Shown one piece after another: positions 26,066 through 38,772 of a stretch of DNA of 42,509 bases. The stretch spans positions 127,501-170,009 of the forward strand of contig LUCW03000211.1 in assembly GCA_001586965.3 (NCBI GenBank), in the 5' to 3' direction. Under the pieces are notes generated by a model that worked only from the letters and a program-made list of their open reading frames with translations, was not told the DNA's origin and did no database searches. The first letter of the stretch is position 1. Each line of letters starts with the position of its first letter. A program made the translations under genes and the position numbers. This DNA is from Sphaeroforma sirkka. Its lineage: Eukaryota > Opisthokonta > Ichthyosporea > Ichthyophonida.

Positions 26066-26743
26066 TCATACCTGAACATCCAATGATTGCAGGACGACAA
26101 GACGCTTGCCTTCTGAATGAATGCCCTGCGCCCTTGTGGGTCGGCGCAATCCCAAGCGCCGCATATTGACTTATGTACTGTATACTTATTGAACACCAGA
26201 TCATACTCGATATATAGCGCTTTTACCAATAGCAAACTCTATCGTGAAACTCGATCATGATTACTGCCTGTGTGTGATGTTAGATATATATTCACTGTGC
26301 AGCATATGAAGTTACCTAGAGATCGTAGGTTTTAACTTTGTCTATTGATTAATTAGACCCAACTGGTGCTTCTGTGAGCTGTGTACGCGATTAGTTCTAA
26401 AAGCTACAAACCACATCTAATCCTCAGAAGCGTTAGTGTATTAGTCGATATGCAGAAGCACTCAGAGCTTGAGAGCTTAAGTGGTATTCTGAGTGTGTCA
26501 AGCACGATAATCGCATACGTATGCCAGGCCTGGAACTCAGCGAGCTAATATACATAATAGTATACAGCAAGTGACCTATGTACATAATATATATGTTTGC
26601 ATCTTTTTTTATATAATGCCGAAACTTTCGTGTCCGGTGCCATCGTCGAATCGTATAGAACCGAGTAGCCCGCCAAATTTTATTTGGCCCACTTTTTTTG
26701 CTATCTTTTTTACCAAAAAAAAACAAAAGACATATTTACTCAC

Positions 26744-26794
26744 GCATTCTCATGGCCTTTTGAAGTTCTTTTCTGACGGCTATGCCGCTATGGT
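26744..26794 (-). CDS. Exon-like segment upstream of POLQ
   Basis: An open stretch reading HSGIAVRKELQKAMRM lies between an AAG acceptor and a strong GTGAGT donor. Its end phase would join to the exon starting at 24310. It could be a 5' POLQ exon, part of another gene, or chance. There is no homology support. Confidence 0.25.
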
Positions 26795-27038
26795 CTTAAA
26801 TATGGCTTTCTGTACAATAAAATAAGAGTATGTGCTTTTAGGTCCCTTGGTATGTACCATGTAGCGTGGCTGCGTATTCTGGTGTCCAAGAGACCTGAAA
26901 ACAGTTCCTATTTTAGAAGGCAATGACTGTGGTAATTGTCTTAGGTCTCTTTTTGTATGATCATCTCTTTGATTTCATATAGTATATGTATATAGTAGTA
27001 AACGTGTATTTTTATAATATGCAACACACATGTTATAT

Positions 27039-27220
<182 letters not shown>

Positions 27221-27881
27221 TGGATCACATATTCACACTTCGTTCAGCAACTGAGGTATATGTGTGAGAAAGCAAGAAGAAATATAGCAACAACAGAAAT
27301 GTAAAAGTATGATACAATAGCAACTATAAACAACAGTGGTCGAAATGTTTAATATTCATTTCATACATGTCGTAAGTATTATGCAAGTAGTTCTAATAGT
27401 CACCATAGTTCGATGTATGTATTTCTATTCTCTTCAGCTCATGACACATGCTGGCTGAGGACGTAGCGAAACATATGTACAAATTACATTTACACGCGTT
27501 GCTGAATTATATTACCCAATAGATACGCTTGACGACGGATTCGGTCTCACCTAGCCATATCTCCTGTTACGTTCATACCCTTTTATATTGTATCCTGATA
27601 CATTTATATCATTGTAGTTTTTTTTGGTTTCCTCGTATTACAGTACTCGAAAGGCCGCATCTGAGTGCGGAGGACTGTGTGACAGAGGGAAACTCTGAGC
27701 TGAAGTGCTGTACACAGACAGTCTTATTCACTGTCTATGCACCGGTGAAATAGTGTAATACAATCAAGCACATGAATCACACCTAACGTAGCGTGAAGAA
27801 ACATGGCATATATATATATATATCGATCATTAATAGTGATGTAGTGCTACGAACATGAATTACACGCGCTTGTTTGCGTGC

Positions 27882-30274
27882 TCATGTGACGGTTACTCTG
27901 ATATTCTTGGGTTGCCTGAGGAGAAACTGTTGTGCCGATTCAGCACAGGACTGAAGTGTTGTATATGGCATCGATGTGCTTCGCGCAACAAACGATGTTG
28001 GCAGGTCTGGTTGGCTGCTCACAACTGTCTCGATAATCGCGGGAACGGATTTTTTCCTCGATAAGCTGCAGATGTGCATGAATAAAGAAAGTGGATTTAG
28101 AATCATAGTTTTGGCGTTGAGCTACGACTTGACATAGAAAGGAGGAACTATATAATTTGCTCGGCATCCTGAAAGATTACAATGGAAGCCACAATCGTTG
28201 AAGACGTGGTGACGCTGCCTTTGGATTGGATCGTAGAATAAGTGAGAACCTTTTTCACCTTAAGAGGTGTTTTTTTAATGGCTCAAGAATTACTGTACAA
28301 AATATATTTCGTAGCCACATCATATCTACAGAGAATACAGCCAATTATACAGGTTCAAAACATCCCACAGAAACTCACTATGAACTGTATTGATCATATG
28401 TCGGATCGAGGTTACTGCCATGTCACTGAATCAGGGTACTATGTGCCACAGACCCATGTTACTTCAACTTACTCGCAGAGGGGGTCAGAAGCATCGCTGT
28501 TCCTCACGCTTCTGTCGACTGATTTGAACTTGTCAGTATACGACTGCGCTGTCAGGCACATCTTCGGGTCTCTGTTGTGGTCTATGTCACCCCCTCGCGA
28601 TTTGCTATACGGCAGTGGAGGGCCCATTGAGCATCCGGGCAAGGACTCGGTGCTGAATATATTAAGACAGAAAGCGAGTTGAGCTTGCAAATATCAAATT
28701 TTATGAGCATGTAGACTTGTCGCCATGTGTGAAGGGTATTGGACCGACGATGGGTTCGAATGTACATCAAAGAACTCCCATCACGGGCGACAAATTCAGC
28801 ATGTATCTATGGAAAGTATATGTTGTGTATAAACAGTTCGTGCAAATATGTTGATATACTCATATTTATATATATGGCTGTACTGTAACAGTTTAATCTC
28901 ATCGTATTTATACAACGCTACAGGCACATCAAATTGACCCTACTCCTACTAACTGCACAGCAGCAAATCACATAACCCGTCATATAACATGATTAAGCAT
29001 GTTTAACATAGATACCTGGTAATCTCAATGCCTCGCAGCACAGTACGAATCAACGTGCGCTTCCACAAGACACCTAAATTGTACACAGGCCTATGCTTTC
29101 CCTTACGCCTGAATAGCAAGCTTGTGTGTAGTGCTAGTTGCATCTAAAAAGTCGAGGGGCTGCAACTATCATTAATCGGTACACTGATTTTAGAGAAAGC
29201 CCATGCGGGCTAATATGATATACACTCATAGATGAACTCACCTGCAAACATGATTTGGAGAGGAAAACGCGGCTGAGCTCAAATTGCTTTTGTAATGAGC
29301 TGCTCTTGTCTCGAATTCGCTGGTGGTCACGGTTACGTTGAAGTCAAACGTCTGCAGAAGTAATTAGACATATATGCACGATGCGATATGAATATTGTTG
29401 AGAAAAACGTGCAGTACCGGTTGTGGAGACGAAATGCGACACTAATGCACAGCCGCTGCCCTTTACATACGTCTTCTTCAACAAGCAACAGCGGACGTAC
29501 ACGAGAAAGTATTTATCCTGGTCGACGAGTTAAATTGTGCAAAACACCTGCATGGCATTCATGTATACAATCCCAAATCATAGAATTAAGATCATACCTG
29601 TAGAATCCAGTGTTCAACAGTGTTCAAGTGCGGAATGGAAACATCTCCCCAATACGCCCAGGCCTTATTTAGATATGTTAAGTCCTCTACATATTTGGAC
29701 GCGAGTACTATGCAGCAGAGCATCAAACATTTCGTACACCGCTGTTCGTATAAAAATAGAAGATTTTGTTAGCGATTGTCCTTGCCCTGATTCCCGATTA
29801 CAGATATCGAGTCAACCCGTGATTAATCAGTACTGTCGTTCCGGACAAGATACCTAAACGAAAACAAGCACATTAATCGACTCGCCAAAATCGAACCGAG
29901 CCGCCTACCAACTAACTTTTTGGCCACGTAATATTGATACTGAAAACCTTTCTTCACATCCATATGAGGACTTGATATATATATATATATATAGCACGCG
30001 AATGATGTTTTTTCTATTTTCCTGAATACTTATACACACCAACGTACATAAATAGGCAAGGATACAAACATACAGAAATCCGTGGATATATCGATCTCTA
30101 TATACCTCTATTTTATTATAAATCTGTATTTTTTTTGTTAGATGTTCGCCTATAATATATATATATATATATATCTAAAGACATTTGTCGGCATTGTATG
30201 GGTAGATACATTCATACGTATAGACGCATGTATATTCACACTTATATTAAAATATATCAATATACACGAAGAGA

Positions 30275-30350
<76 letters not shown>

Positions 30351-30373
30351 GTGTGTGTGTATATATATATATA

Positions 30374-30465
<92 letters not shown>

Positions 30466-31372
30466 GGGTATGTGTGTGTGTGTGTGTGAGTGTGTGAGGT
30501 GTGAGGGGTGTGTATGTTTGTGTATATGGATATATTTAGTATGTTATACTTGATCGTCAGGAGGTGATATCATTCGATTCTATCATTTGCTTATTTGACG
30601 CGTGCCGCCAGCATTAATAATGTCAATCACTCCAACTGGAGCCAAAGAACAATATATCACATACCTGGTGGTCGTTAATAGGCCCAGTCTTGCTTAGCAC
30701 CCGGCGGTAATATATCAGAGCCACAATATATACTGATCTACTCACATCCGCTCGGTGCAATAAGTGTCTAACGAACTGCGAGAAATTCTCTATTTTGTGA
30801 GAATGACTGTATTGCGGAAATTTGAAAATGTCTGTATCTGGCTTGAAAATCGATTTCGGATTCTTCACCGAGGGTTGTGACCGTTGCTTCTGTTGTCGTA
30901 GTTGCTGGTGCTTCTGATGGGTATTTGTTCTTCTCTCGGCCTCTGCATAGTAGTAGTTTTCATTCTTACAAGCACTGTCTTGAAATGTGTACGGGGGAGG
31001 AGGAACTGGAGCATTGCCCTTCCGCGTACTCTGTAGAGGAGAACTATCCCCACTGTCGTGCGAAGAGACAGATATGAAAGTATTGGCGTCGGCATCCAGG
31101 TTTGTTGGAATCCCATCTCTTGCATGTTTTCCCAAGATTGTATGCATTTTACTATTCTCCCTATAGTTAATATTGTCATAATTGCCATCCGAGATCTCTA
31201 TAATTGCGTGTACATCTAATACTATAGTATCTTGTGCCATTTCGGGAACCTCGTGCCTGACGGAATGAGGGGCAGCTACTCTGATTACTTTCCCATTTTT
31301 ATTCTTTACTGATGGCTGTATAAACCATGCGCCCAACTTGGAAATGGAGGAGGAGAAGCAACTCAAAGTCAT
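27882..31372 (-). CDS. PHO80/CNPPD1-type cyclin-box protein
   Basis: Five exons join in phase: 30665-31372, 29598-29741, 29242-29351, 28473-28652 and 27882-28065, giving about 441 residues and a TGA stop. Exon 1 starts at ATG 31372 (a further in-frame ATG lies at 31534); it has a disordered Pro/Gln/Ser-rich stretch, then [27 protein letters not shown], a cyclin-box first helix pair. Exon 2 has [20 protein letters not shown] and [15 protein letters not shown]. Exon 3 continues [14 protein letters not shown], the usual end of the PHO80-type cyclin box. The last two exons are Ser-rich without a domain. Cyclins of this group bind Pho85/CDK5-like kinases; partner and role here are inference. The gene lies between POLQ and UAP56 in the same orientation, with its own 5' spacer. 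The fold assignment is fairly secure; the subfamily is less so. Confidence 0.78.
30276..30505. repeat. Interrupted (TA)n/(TG)n microsatellite array
   Basis: Four TA runs alternate with short TGTGTG runs and end in a TG-rich tail. The array lies in the first intron of the cyclin gene, close to the donor of exon 1. Confidence 0.95.
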
Positions 31373-32198
31373 TATGGTGCTACGTCTCAGATGATACACG
31401 TACACTAATGCGATTCGAGTCAGGAAATACTTCAGTGTTTGACAGCCTAGTAGCAGGTATGATATTACACTAGTATGCAGTGAGAAGGCATTAAACATCC
31501 AAAATGTGCTAGCACAACGATGGCGGTTGAACAACTCGAATGCGATTGTTATGCAGTGCTGTAAAATAGATATATGCGTAAAATTTATTCACACATATAT
31601 ACATACGGATGCGTAATGAAATACAAGATAGTGTCTTTCATACGGGATATGATAAATATGATCAGTTGTGCAGTGGGCAATGAAGTCCCGTTATTTATTT
31701 ATATATTATTTTGAAAAATAGAAGACCAGATAGCAGTACTTCCAATTATGCAACGCAGCTTCCACACATAAGATTGTAAATTTGGGATAAAGCTTTTTTA
31801 AAAGTTTGCGACACTCTTTACTCTGTTCTCCACATATTTAATTTAACTTTTAAGTGAACAGCAGAAAGACACTCGACAGCCGACAGGTACAGGACATTTT
31901 CTAAATATACGCTAGCTGGTCATTCTAATGTGTCAACGACTCAGTGAGCATTTTTGAAAATAAAACATTTGTGGTTCTGGATCAAAACCTTGCATCACTG
32001 CGCTTTGATCACTAAGTTACGTTCATTGGGAGTTTCCGTGGCAACTCGACTCTTTGTGAAATTTTACTGGAGGATAGTGAGGAGATAAAATTTATAGAGA
32101 AAAGAAGCAAAAAAAAAGGTTAGACTCTAGAGTTTGCAAAAACTTCGTTGAGCCACTCTGAATCTGAGCCTTTTTTTTTCGTTTCAATCAGAAATAAT

Positions 32199-32241
32199 CT
32201 CTTTCTCTATCTCTCTCTCTCTCTCTCTCTCTCCTTCTCTC
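32199..32241. repeat. (CT)n microsatellite
   Basis: A near-pure CT run of about 35 bp ends in CTCGCGCGG, in the spacer between the cyclin and UAP56 genes. Confidence 0.9.
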
Positions 32242-32425
32242 GCGCGGTAGTCGCCTAATACGTACTACTAAATACTTGCATAGTAATATTTAATAGAAAT
32301 ATGCATTTGTACGATAACGGGGCCACATCGGCACATCCACAGTGAGTCTCTGACTCGGAGTATCAGTGGAGTCCATAGTCCGGACCCCATATTTCAGACT
32401 CTGCATTGAGATCGTGGTGCTTTAC

Positions 32426-32469
32426 ATAGCCTTCTAAATCAGACAAGAATGTTTGATTTAGAAGGCTAT
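32426..32469. mobile_element. 44-bp hairpin element with 9-bp target-site duplication
   Basis: Perfect 16-bp inverted arms ATAGCCTTCTAAATCA (32426-32441) and TGATTTAGAAGGCTAT (32454-32469) enclose a 12-nt loop. The element is immediately flanked by identical 9-bp direct repeats GTGCTTTAC at 32417-32425 and 32470-32478. Terminal inverted repeats plus a duplicated target are the hallmark of a DNA-transposon-derived miniature element; a 9-bp duplication is typical of Mutator-like transposases. Origin is inference; the structure is directly visible. Confidence 0.7.
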
Positions 32470-32808
32470 GTGCTTTACTATTATAAATTCGACGACCGAA
32501 TAACTTCAAGACCTTAGGCCACATCGCACATGTGTTCACCTTGTAACCAATGACAATATACAGAAGCAGCAACTAGGCTGAATATACATTGTTACTGCGA
32601 TCAAATGTAAGGAACTACCAAAATGTGTGAACATCATTCGCAACCCATTGTTGGCGCAACCGTGCATAATTAGAGTGGCATATATAGTAGACTACAAATT
32701 ATCATATTTTATGGTCTGCTTTCAATCTTTAAATGCTTGTGTGCAAATTATAAGCCTCGCGAACTCCCGTAGGTACAAGTAATTGTGAATCTATAATTTC
32801 ACTTAGGC

Positions 32809-33016
32809 GGGTCTCCTGAGAAGCTGCAAGCATCATTGAAGAATTTTACAATACAGGTTTCTTACAGATTCTTACCGATGCTTGTAAACTATACTAGCTT
32901 GCATGTGTAGATGGGCCTCCTGAGAAGTTGCAAGCGTCATTGAAGAATCGTATAGTACAGGTTTCTTACTGATTCTTGCCGATGCTTGAAAACTATACTA
33001 GCTTGCATGTATAGAT
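32809..33016 (+). repeat. Two tandem copies of a 104-bp unit
   Basis: Unit 1 (32809-32912) and unit 2 (32913-33016) both run from GGGTCTCCTGAGAAG or GGGCCTCCTGAGAAG to GCTTGCATGTGTAGAT or GCTTGCATGTATAGAT, with about ten substitutions and no long gap. They lie in the spacer between the cyclin and UAP56 genes and have no coding content. Confidence 0.8.
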
Positions 33017-33953
33017 TTCTTGCTTGTCGCTACCCTAGATGCTAAATATAAGTTATGTCTTGTACCCAATGACAACCCACTTGCTATAGGAGGGAGCTTC
33101 ATACGACTCCCAAAAATACACTCTGAATGTTCAATCTGCAAATAGATCTAGTGTTGTTGTGCCCCATTTGTATTACTGCAAAACGTCTTTCTGAAAATGC
33201 GTAATATTGACTATAAAAGCCAATTACAGAACGGATTTCCGAAGCCAGCAAAGGCATTATTTTATAACGCATAATAGGTTATCTGCCAGTCTTTTTATTT
33301 TCACTCAGTCGTTTAACTGCTCTCCATAATACATAACATAGAGAAGCAGTGAGGAGCATCAATGGTGGCTCTCATACCACTAACAATTGCGATTTCTTTC
33401 ACAAGACAACACTTTGAACGCTATTGAACTACGACATTACGTGTCTAATGTGTCAAGTCTGAACACTGGAAATCATAACACGCGATAAATAAACTTGCTG
33501 TTAGTATTCTATTGAACTGAAGAACCTCCGATATTTGCACTGCCGCCCACACGAACGCAGCGATGGCTTTATATATACACCGACGACTCGGGCTACAGTG
33601 CCCATCATTCCATCGGTCTCTTCAATATGAATATGACATCCTGGTTTTGCTTTGCTATATTTTTTCAAGTTTTTATGCAGCTAGACTGCCAGCAGACGCA
33701 TATTGTTTGTAGTTGCAATCCCTTGGCAATTCGAAGGCCATTTAAGCGTTCACTGTGAAATTAAAGAGGAAAGAAAAACTTAGTACAGTGTTCAAATTTT
33801 AAGTTGTATTCTTTCGAAAGTTGAACTAACGAATTGTCGGGAGTCACGGCTATAGTATATATATCCAAGGAAACCCATACAGTGCAAGCAAGATCAAATC
33901 AACTAGAGGACAAATCAAATTGACCAATACTGGGTCTGTTGATGCGTGGAAAT

Positions 33954-34822
33954 TCATGCGAACTTACTGTATAGTGTGACGTCTAGCTGATCAGGCAGCG
34001 GTGTAATCTCGACTTCGAATCGAGACTGGACCTCGTTCAGAATTTCAGAATCCTCCTTAGAGGCGATGAAAGAAATGGCTAAACCTTTGGTTCCGAAACG
34101 GCCGGCACGGGCCACCTATTCAACAAGGGTAAATTGTGTGCATATGTGAGTTTCATGGCAACCACATAAGAAGGTAGCTCAGAGGTACCAATCAGGCTAC
34201 ATATGAATCTGTGCCGTATATATTCAAAGACAGGCTTGATGTGAGACAAGGTAACGAAGCTGGTAGGAACCCGTATCAGACGATTCAGTGAGCTAATGCA
34301 GATTGTTTTGCGGTGTGAGGGGGAGGCGACGAACCGATGCAACAATAGTCAAAACTTACTCTGTGTAGGTATGTATCTGACTGATCAGACATGTCGAAGT
34401 TTATAACGATGTTGATACGCTCGATATCGATTCCACGCCCTACAAGATCAGTCGCAACAAGGATACGTTTCTGGAAGTCCTTGAACTCTTTGATCATCTC
34501 CAAGCTACAGACAAATTGTTTGATTTTGAACAATTTAGAGCGAGAAAATGAAATTTTCGTGTATGTTTGTAATGTACATATATTATACTCTTGATTTCAT
34601 TCTAAAAGAGTACCCTCCCGCACCCCAAGTGGACACTCACACCACGATAGGAATGGAGAATCAATGATCGATGCTCGTAACCATAAAAACCCCAAAACGC
34701 GGATTCGATGCTCATGTGCATAAACATATAAGAACTTGCTATATATATATAATCTTAGTGAGTGTACTTTTATGTGTATAGCATTCTGCATTCTGCATTC
34801 TGCATAGTAATATTGATACTAA

Positions 34823-34903
<81 letters not shown>

Positions 34904-37592
34904 CGAAAGCCATACATACAATGATGTACCAGCTATGATACGCATAAGCGTATACAATGCGACATACCGTTGCTCTTGGCTGAGACCAGTGTGTAACGCG
35001 ATGGCTGGGAAGTTGCAATCACACAGCAAATTACACAGAGCCTTCGCTCGGCTAACAGACTTGACGAAGATTACTACTTGGTTGAACTCGAGTGCATCGA
35101 GTAAATCTGTGAGTTTTCGGTTCTTGGCTCCCTCGGTAATTTTGACGTAGTGCTGCTGAAGACCGTGCAATGTAAGCTTGGTCTCGTCGTCTACGTAGAT
35201 CTCCATGGGCTTCATCATGTACATGTGTGTGAATACAGAAAAGCATTGTCAGTGGATACAGACGCAGAAATATATTGCTGTGTACTGAAGGTGCGCAGAA
35301 CACAAAAGCACATATACAATGTTAGCACATGCGCTTAATACATGTGAATGATTATCAACTCATATTAGGAGAGTTAAGATTTTACACAATATTGCCTAAA
35401 TATGTATTGTTTTCCACCTCTCAATAAATAGTGCCGCTCACATCCATTTGGTTTGAGAAGCATAGTACAGAATATCACAATACATATACAGCGGTTGCTA
35501 GACGGGTAATAGTAAGACTACTTAGTAGTACAAGACGGTTCCACATCACACATTTTTAAAGTGTGCCAAATGCATTCGCTACATACTATACTCTCGTAAG
35601 CTTCAGAGACGCAATTGAAACTCAGCATAGAACTATAATTACTGCACATTGTGATTTCACTGACACATTTCACGTTAGGGACATAACTACTCACAACCTC
35701 AGCAATACAGTCGACGACCGCTCAGATGATGAGAGTATCCCCCTCTCTCTCTCTCTCACACAAGCTCTTCTAAATATACATTGCTATATCGATAAGAGGA
35801 TAGGCAATAGCACATAATGACCACACAGCCACTAACCATATTTGTAGAGGAATAGGTAGAAAATACGCGACTGTTTGTAAATTCAACTTACGTCTCTCAT
35901 AAACTTTTTGCAGATTGGTCGGATCTCCTTTGAGAGTGTTGCACTGAACATCATCACTTGTTTTGACTTGGGGCTTTGCTTAAAGATCAGTTGTACATCC
36001 CGACGCATATCAAGCGAATCCAGCATCTTATCACACTCATCGAGCACAAAGTGCTTGAGCTTACTCAGATCGAGCGAGGGCTTGGTGTTGCTGCCAATTG
36101 CGTTGGTGGCCAGTGACAGAATACGTCCCGGAGTTCCCACCACAATATGGGGATGGGATCGCTCATCCTTCAGGATTTTATCATCGTTTGTGATAGCAAC
36201 GCCACCGAAGAACACCGCTGTGCGTACACCCTCAATGTACTTTGAGAAGCGCTCGTACTCGTTCTTGATCTGGAAGGCAAGCTCACGTGTGTGACACATG
36301 ACCAGCACGCTCACTTCCCCATCCTTGATCTCCAACTGCTGCAACGTAGCGAGAACAAAGACGGCTGTCTTGCCCATACCAGACTTCGCCTGGCAGATCA
36401 CATCCATACCAAGGATGGCCTGGGGAATGCACTCATGTTGCACTGCACACGCACGCGTATAAATGAAATCAATGGAACAGATATTGTGAGTGGTGAGGTA
36501 TACACCACTCAAACTTGGTATAATTGTTTTCGCCAAAAGGGACTGTGTATGATTCCCCCGTATCGATAATTAAAGAAGTATATTAAAAGTATCTGAGTAA
36601 TCCGACGTAGTCTCGCCTGGCAGCAGCCTATACCATACTGCTCTATACTATTTCGCTTGGCACGACACAGATATATCCTGAAGATGCGTTTAGTGTGGTA
36701 GAAACTGCAGCGTTACTAAAAGTAAAAGTGGCTGCTCATGGTTAAACGTTGCCATTTGGAGTGTATATTATCCCTCACGCACTAGCACGAACAAGATACA
36801 GATAGACGAAGGACCAATCCATACTTTGACAGCCCACAGAAGGTACACAAAATCGAACACTTACAGATGCGATCACATGACATTGAACAAGACGGCGTCT
36901 TCGAAGTAGTTCAAATACATCGAAACCCCCATGAGGAGTTGTAGTAAAAACTACAGCCATATTTTGACAATACAGTGCACACCCAGGGAAACACGATCAT
37001 ACCATATGATGTAAAAGACGGCTAGATTCAACAGACTTTATGAGAAGCTGCGGACTGCACACAGATCTTGAGAGCGGACGACCAGCAAACACATACACAA
37101 CCAACAATCGAAACACCACAATCCTATGATACACACTGTAAGCGTACAAGCGGTATATTCCAAACTCGTCACGTCAGATTTAAAAATACAGGTACAATGC
37201 CCCCAACAGAAAAGTATATTAGAAAACACTGACATACAATAAATCTAACTTTATCACTAGCGCACATGGAACCTCATTACGTTAGATACATATTATTGGA
37301 ACCGATAGACCTAAATCTAGTACTAGGAGAGTATTTGGACGAAACCCTCGCTCGTCCGCTAGTATATGCACAATGCACTGCGTTACATATATTCCACACC
37401 TTCTGAAGGGTGCTCGAAACCACAGTCGACAATCGATTTCAAAAGTTCTGGTTTAAGCAAAAAGTCGCGGAAACCTGCCGTGTGAATTCCTACATAACCC
37501 TTCTTTGCTGTAGCACCATCAGTCTTGGGCTCCTCGGTGGGCTCAATAACATCCTCCTCGTAATCCAAGAGTTCCTCGTTCACGTCACCCAT
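33954..37592 (-). CDS. DDX39B: ATP-dependent RNA helicase UAP56/DDX39B/Sub2 (TREX complex)
   Basis: This DECD-box helicase loads on spliced mRNA as part of TREX and promotes spliceosome assembly and nuclear export. Exons 37400-37592, 35892-36442, 34968-35209, 34360-34504 and 33954-34115 join with matching phases to 430 residues, the family's normal length. The N-terminus reads [15 protein letters not shown] and then [11 protein letters not shown]. Motifs in order: Q motif region [13 protein letters not shown], Walker [52 protein letters not shown] and [10 protein letters not shown]. The DECD rather than DEAD box and the near-identical core identify UAP56. Exon 3 uses an AAG acceptor. The last codons read through a GTAAGT to a TGA (LYSKFA), which gives an ending of the right length; a further 3' exon is the alternative. 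Confidence 0.97.
34781..34804. repeat. Three and a half copies of ATTCTGC
   Basis: A heptamer (GCATTCT) repeats in perfect tandem just beside the TA array of the same intron. Confidence 0.85.
34826..34902. repeat. (TA)n microsatellite in a UAP56 intron
   Basis: About 75 bp of uninterrupted TA dinucleotides lie in intron 3 of UAP56, some 65 bp after the donor of exon 34968-35209. Confidence 0.95.
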
Positions 37593-38689
37593 TGTGGTTT
37601 AATTTATAATGCTGCAGTAGACGTAGACGTTTAGGGATTCGGGTCAACAAACAAAAACGTGCAGATGGAGGTGCTTATTCGCTGGTTTAGTTGCTTTGTG
37701 TGAACGTGGAATCCCGACGCCATTTTGCGATTGGGAAAGGTTCCCAAGGGGACAGAAGTGCACAGTGTCGGGGTCAGCTGCGTACTCGGGCTTTGCTTCA
37801 GCTTGGCATATTTTTGCACATGCTTATCGCAAGACCGCCATAACTGAATGTCAAACGCTAAATTGATCGGTTGATCTCCATCACGCCCGCTGCACACCAG
37901 AAACCTTCGCACTTCCGAACCCCCATTTTACCCTCTTATATCTCCATGATATGATAGTGAGTCCGAATTGTGCATAAAATGACATGTTGTTATCGTTCGT
38001 TGTTTAAGTACATATGTGTGTGCTAAATGCGTTGCCGTCTTAAGGGGTATGCTTCAAACACTCAAAAATTGCTTACCAGAGAAAAGGAGTTGTATGTACG
38101 GATCTGAAGTCAGGTAACACAATCCTCGGCTGTATATTATTGTGTTTACTGATAGATTTCGCATAAATATCGCCGAGTATTTTCAGACTAGTTTCCGCCT
38201 TTCGATATACCGCACGCTTTATCCGGCTAAATACCTGAAGGCTGAAGAATTGATTTACCACGTTTGTCAGTTGCGAAAATTTTACACAAGAAATATGGAA
38301 ATCTGTAAAAACCCAATTCCCGGCCATCCCCGGCCGCGGGCCCGTCGAACGGCTGCGAGAACAGTGAGAGGCTGTATTCTCTATTGGCCGCTATTCTGAA
38401 AAGAATCTATTTTTAAACAGTATGGTTTCTGATTTGAAAATGAAAATTATTTTACTATATTTTTCTGTTGTTGCATTTTGGAAATGAAAATTTGGAATGT
38501 AAAATAATTATGTCCAAATTTCATGTTCGTCTTCGAGAGAGAGAAGTGAAAATTGAATAAAAATATGGCTGATCGGACTAACGCCCGAAGAACAAAATAG
38601 TTCTTTACATAACCAAAACTGAAAACTGGGCCGGTAGCAGAAAGCAGGGGTAAATACGTAGGGCTGGTAAAAAAACGTAGGTATTTTTC

Positions 38690-38772
38690 ATAGCCTTCTA
38701 AATTTAACAAAGGTTATATCATACAGATACTTCATCGAGCCTTCTAAATTTAAAATATTGTTAGAAGGCTAT
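38690..38772. mobile_element. Relative of the 44-bp element, 83 bp, nested arms
   Basis: The left end ATAGCCTTCTAAATTTAA (38690-38707) pairs over 12 bp with the right end TTAGAAGGCTAT (38761-38772). A second direct copy of the left end (AGCCTTCTAAATTTAA) lies inside at 38738-38753. The terminal sequence is the same as that of the element at 32426. No flanking target duplication is visible. Confidence 0.5.

Larger units (their letters stand above)
31373..33953. other. Spacer between the cyclin and UAP56 genes
   Basis: About 2.6 kb with no supported coding sequence. It carries the CT microsatellite, the 44-bp hairpin element and the 104-bp tandem duplication. It should include the cyclin promoter (31.4-31.8 kb) and the UAP56 3' UTR (near 33.9 kb). 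Confidence 0.65.

Noticed and set aside
28242..28682. 146-codon plus-strand open frame
   Set aside because: It is antisense to cyclin exon 28473-28652, which has exact splice sites and consistent phase.
29464..29507. Candidate cyclin exon reading [15 protein letters not shown]
   Set aside because: It has usable splice sites, but exon 29598-29741 joins directly in phase to 29242-29351, and that junction ([10 protein letters not shown]) matches the cyclin box without an insertion.
29878..29925. tRNA-like remnant on the minus strand (TAGTTGGTAGGCGG followed by GGTTCGAT)
   Set aside because: The D-loop-like and T-loop-like motifs are only about 10 nt apart, there is no anticodon arm, and the stems do not pair.
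37631..37912. 93-codon minus-strand frame upstream of UAP56
   Set aside because: No homology and no link in phase to UAP56, whose N-terminus is complete at 37592; most likely 5' UTR or promoter.
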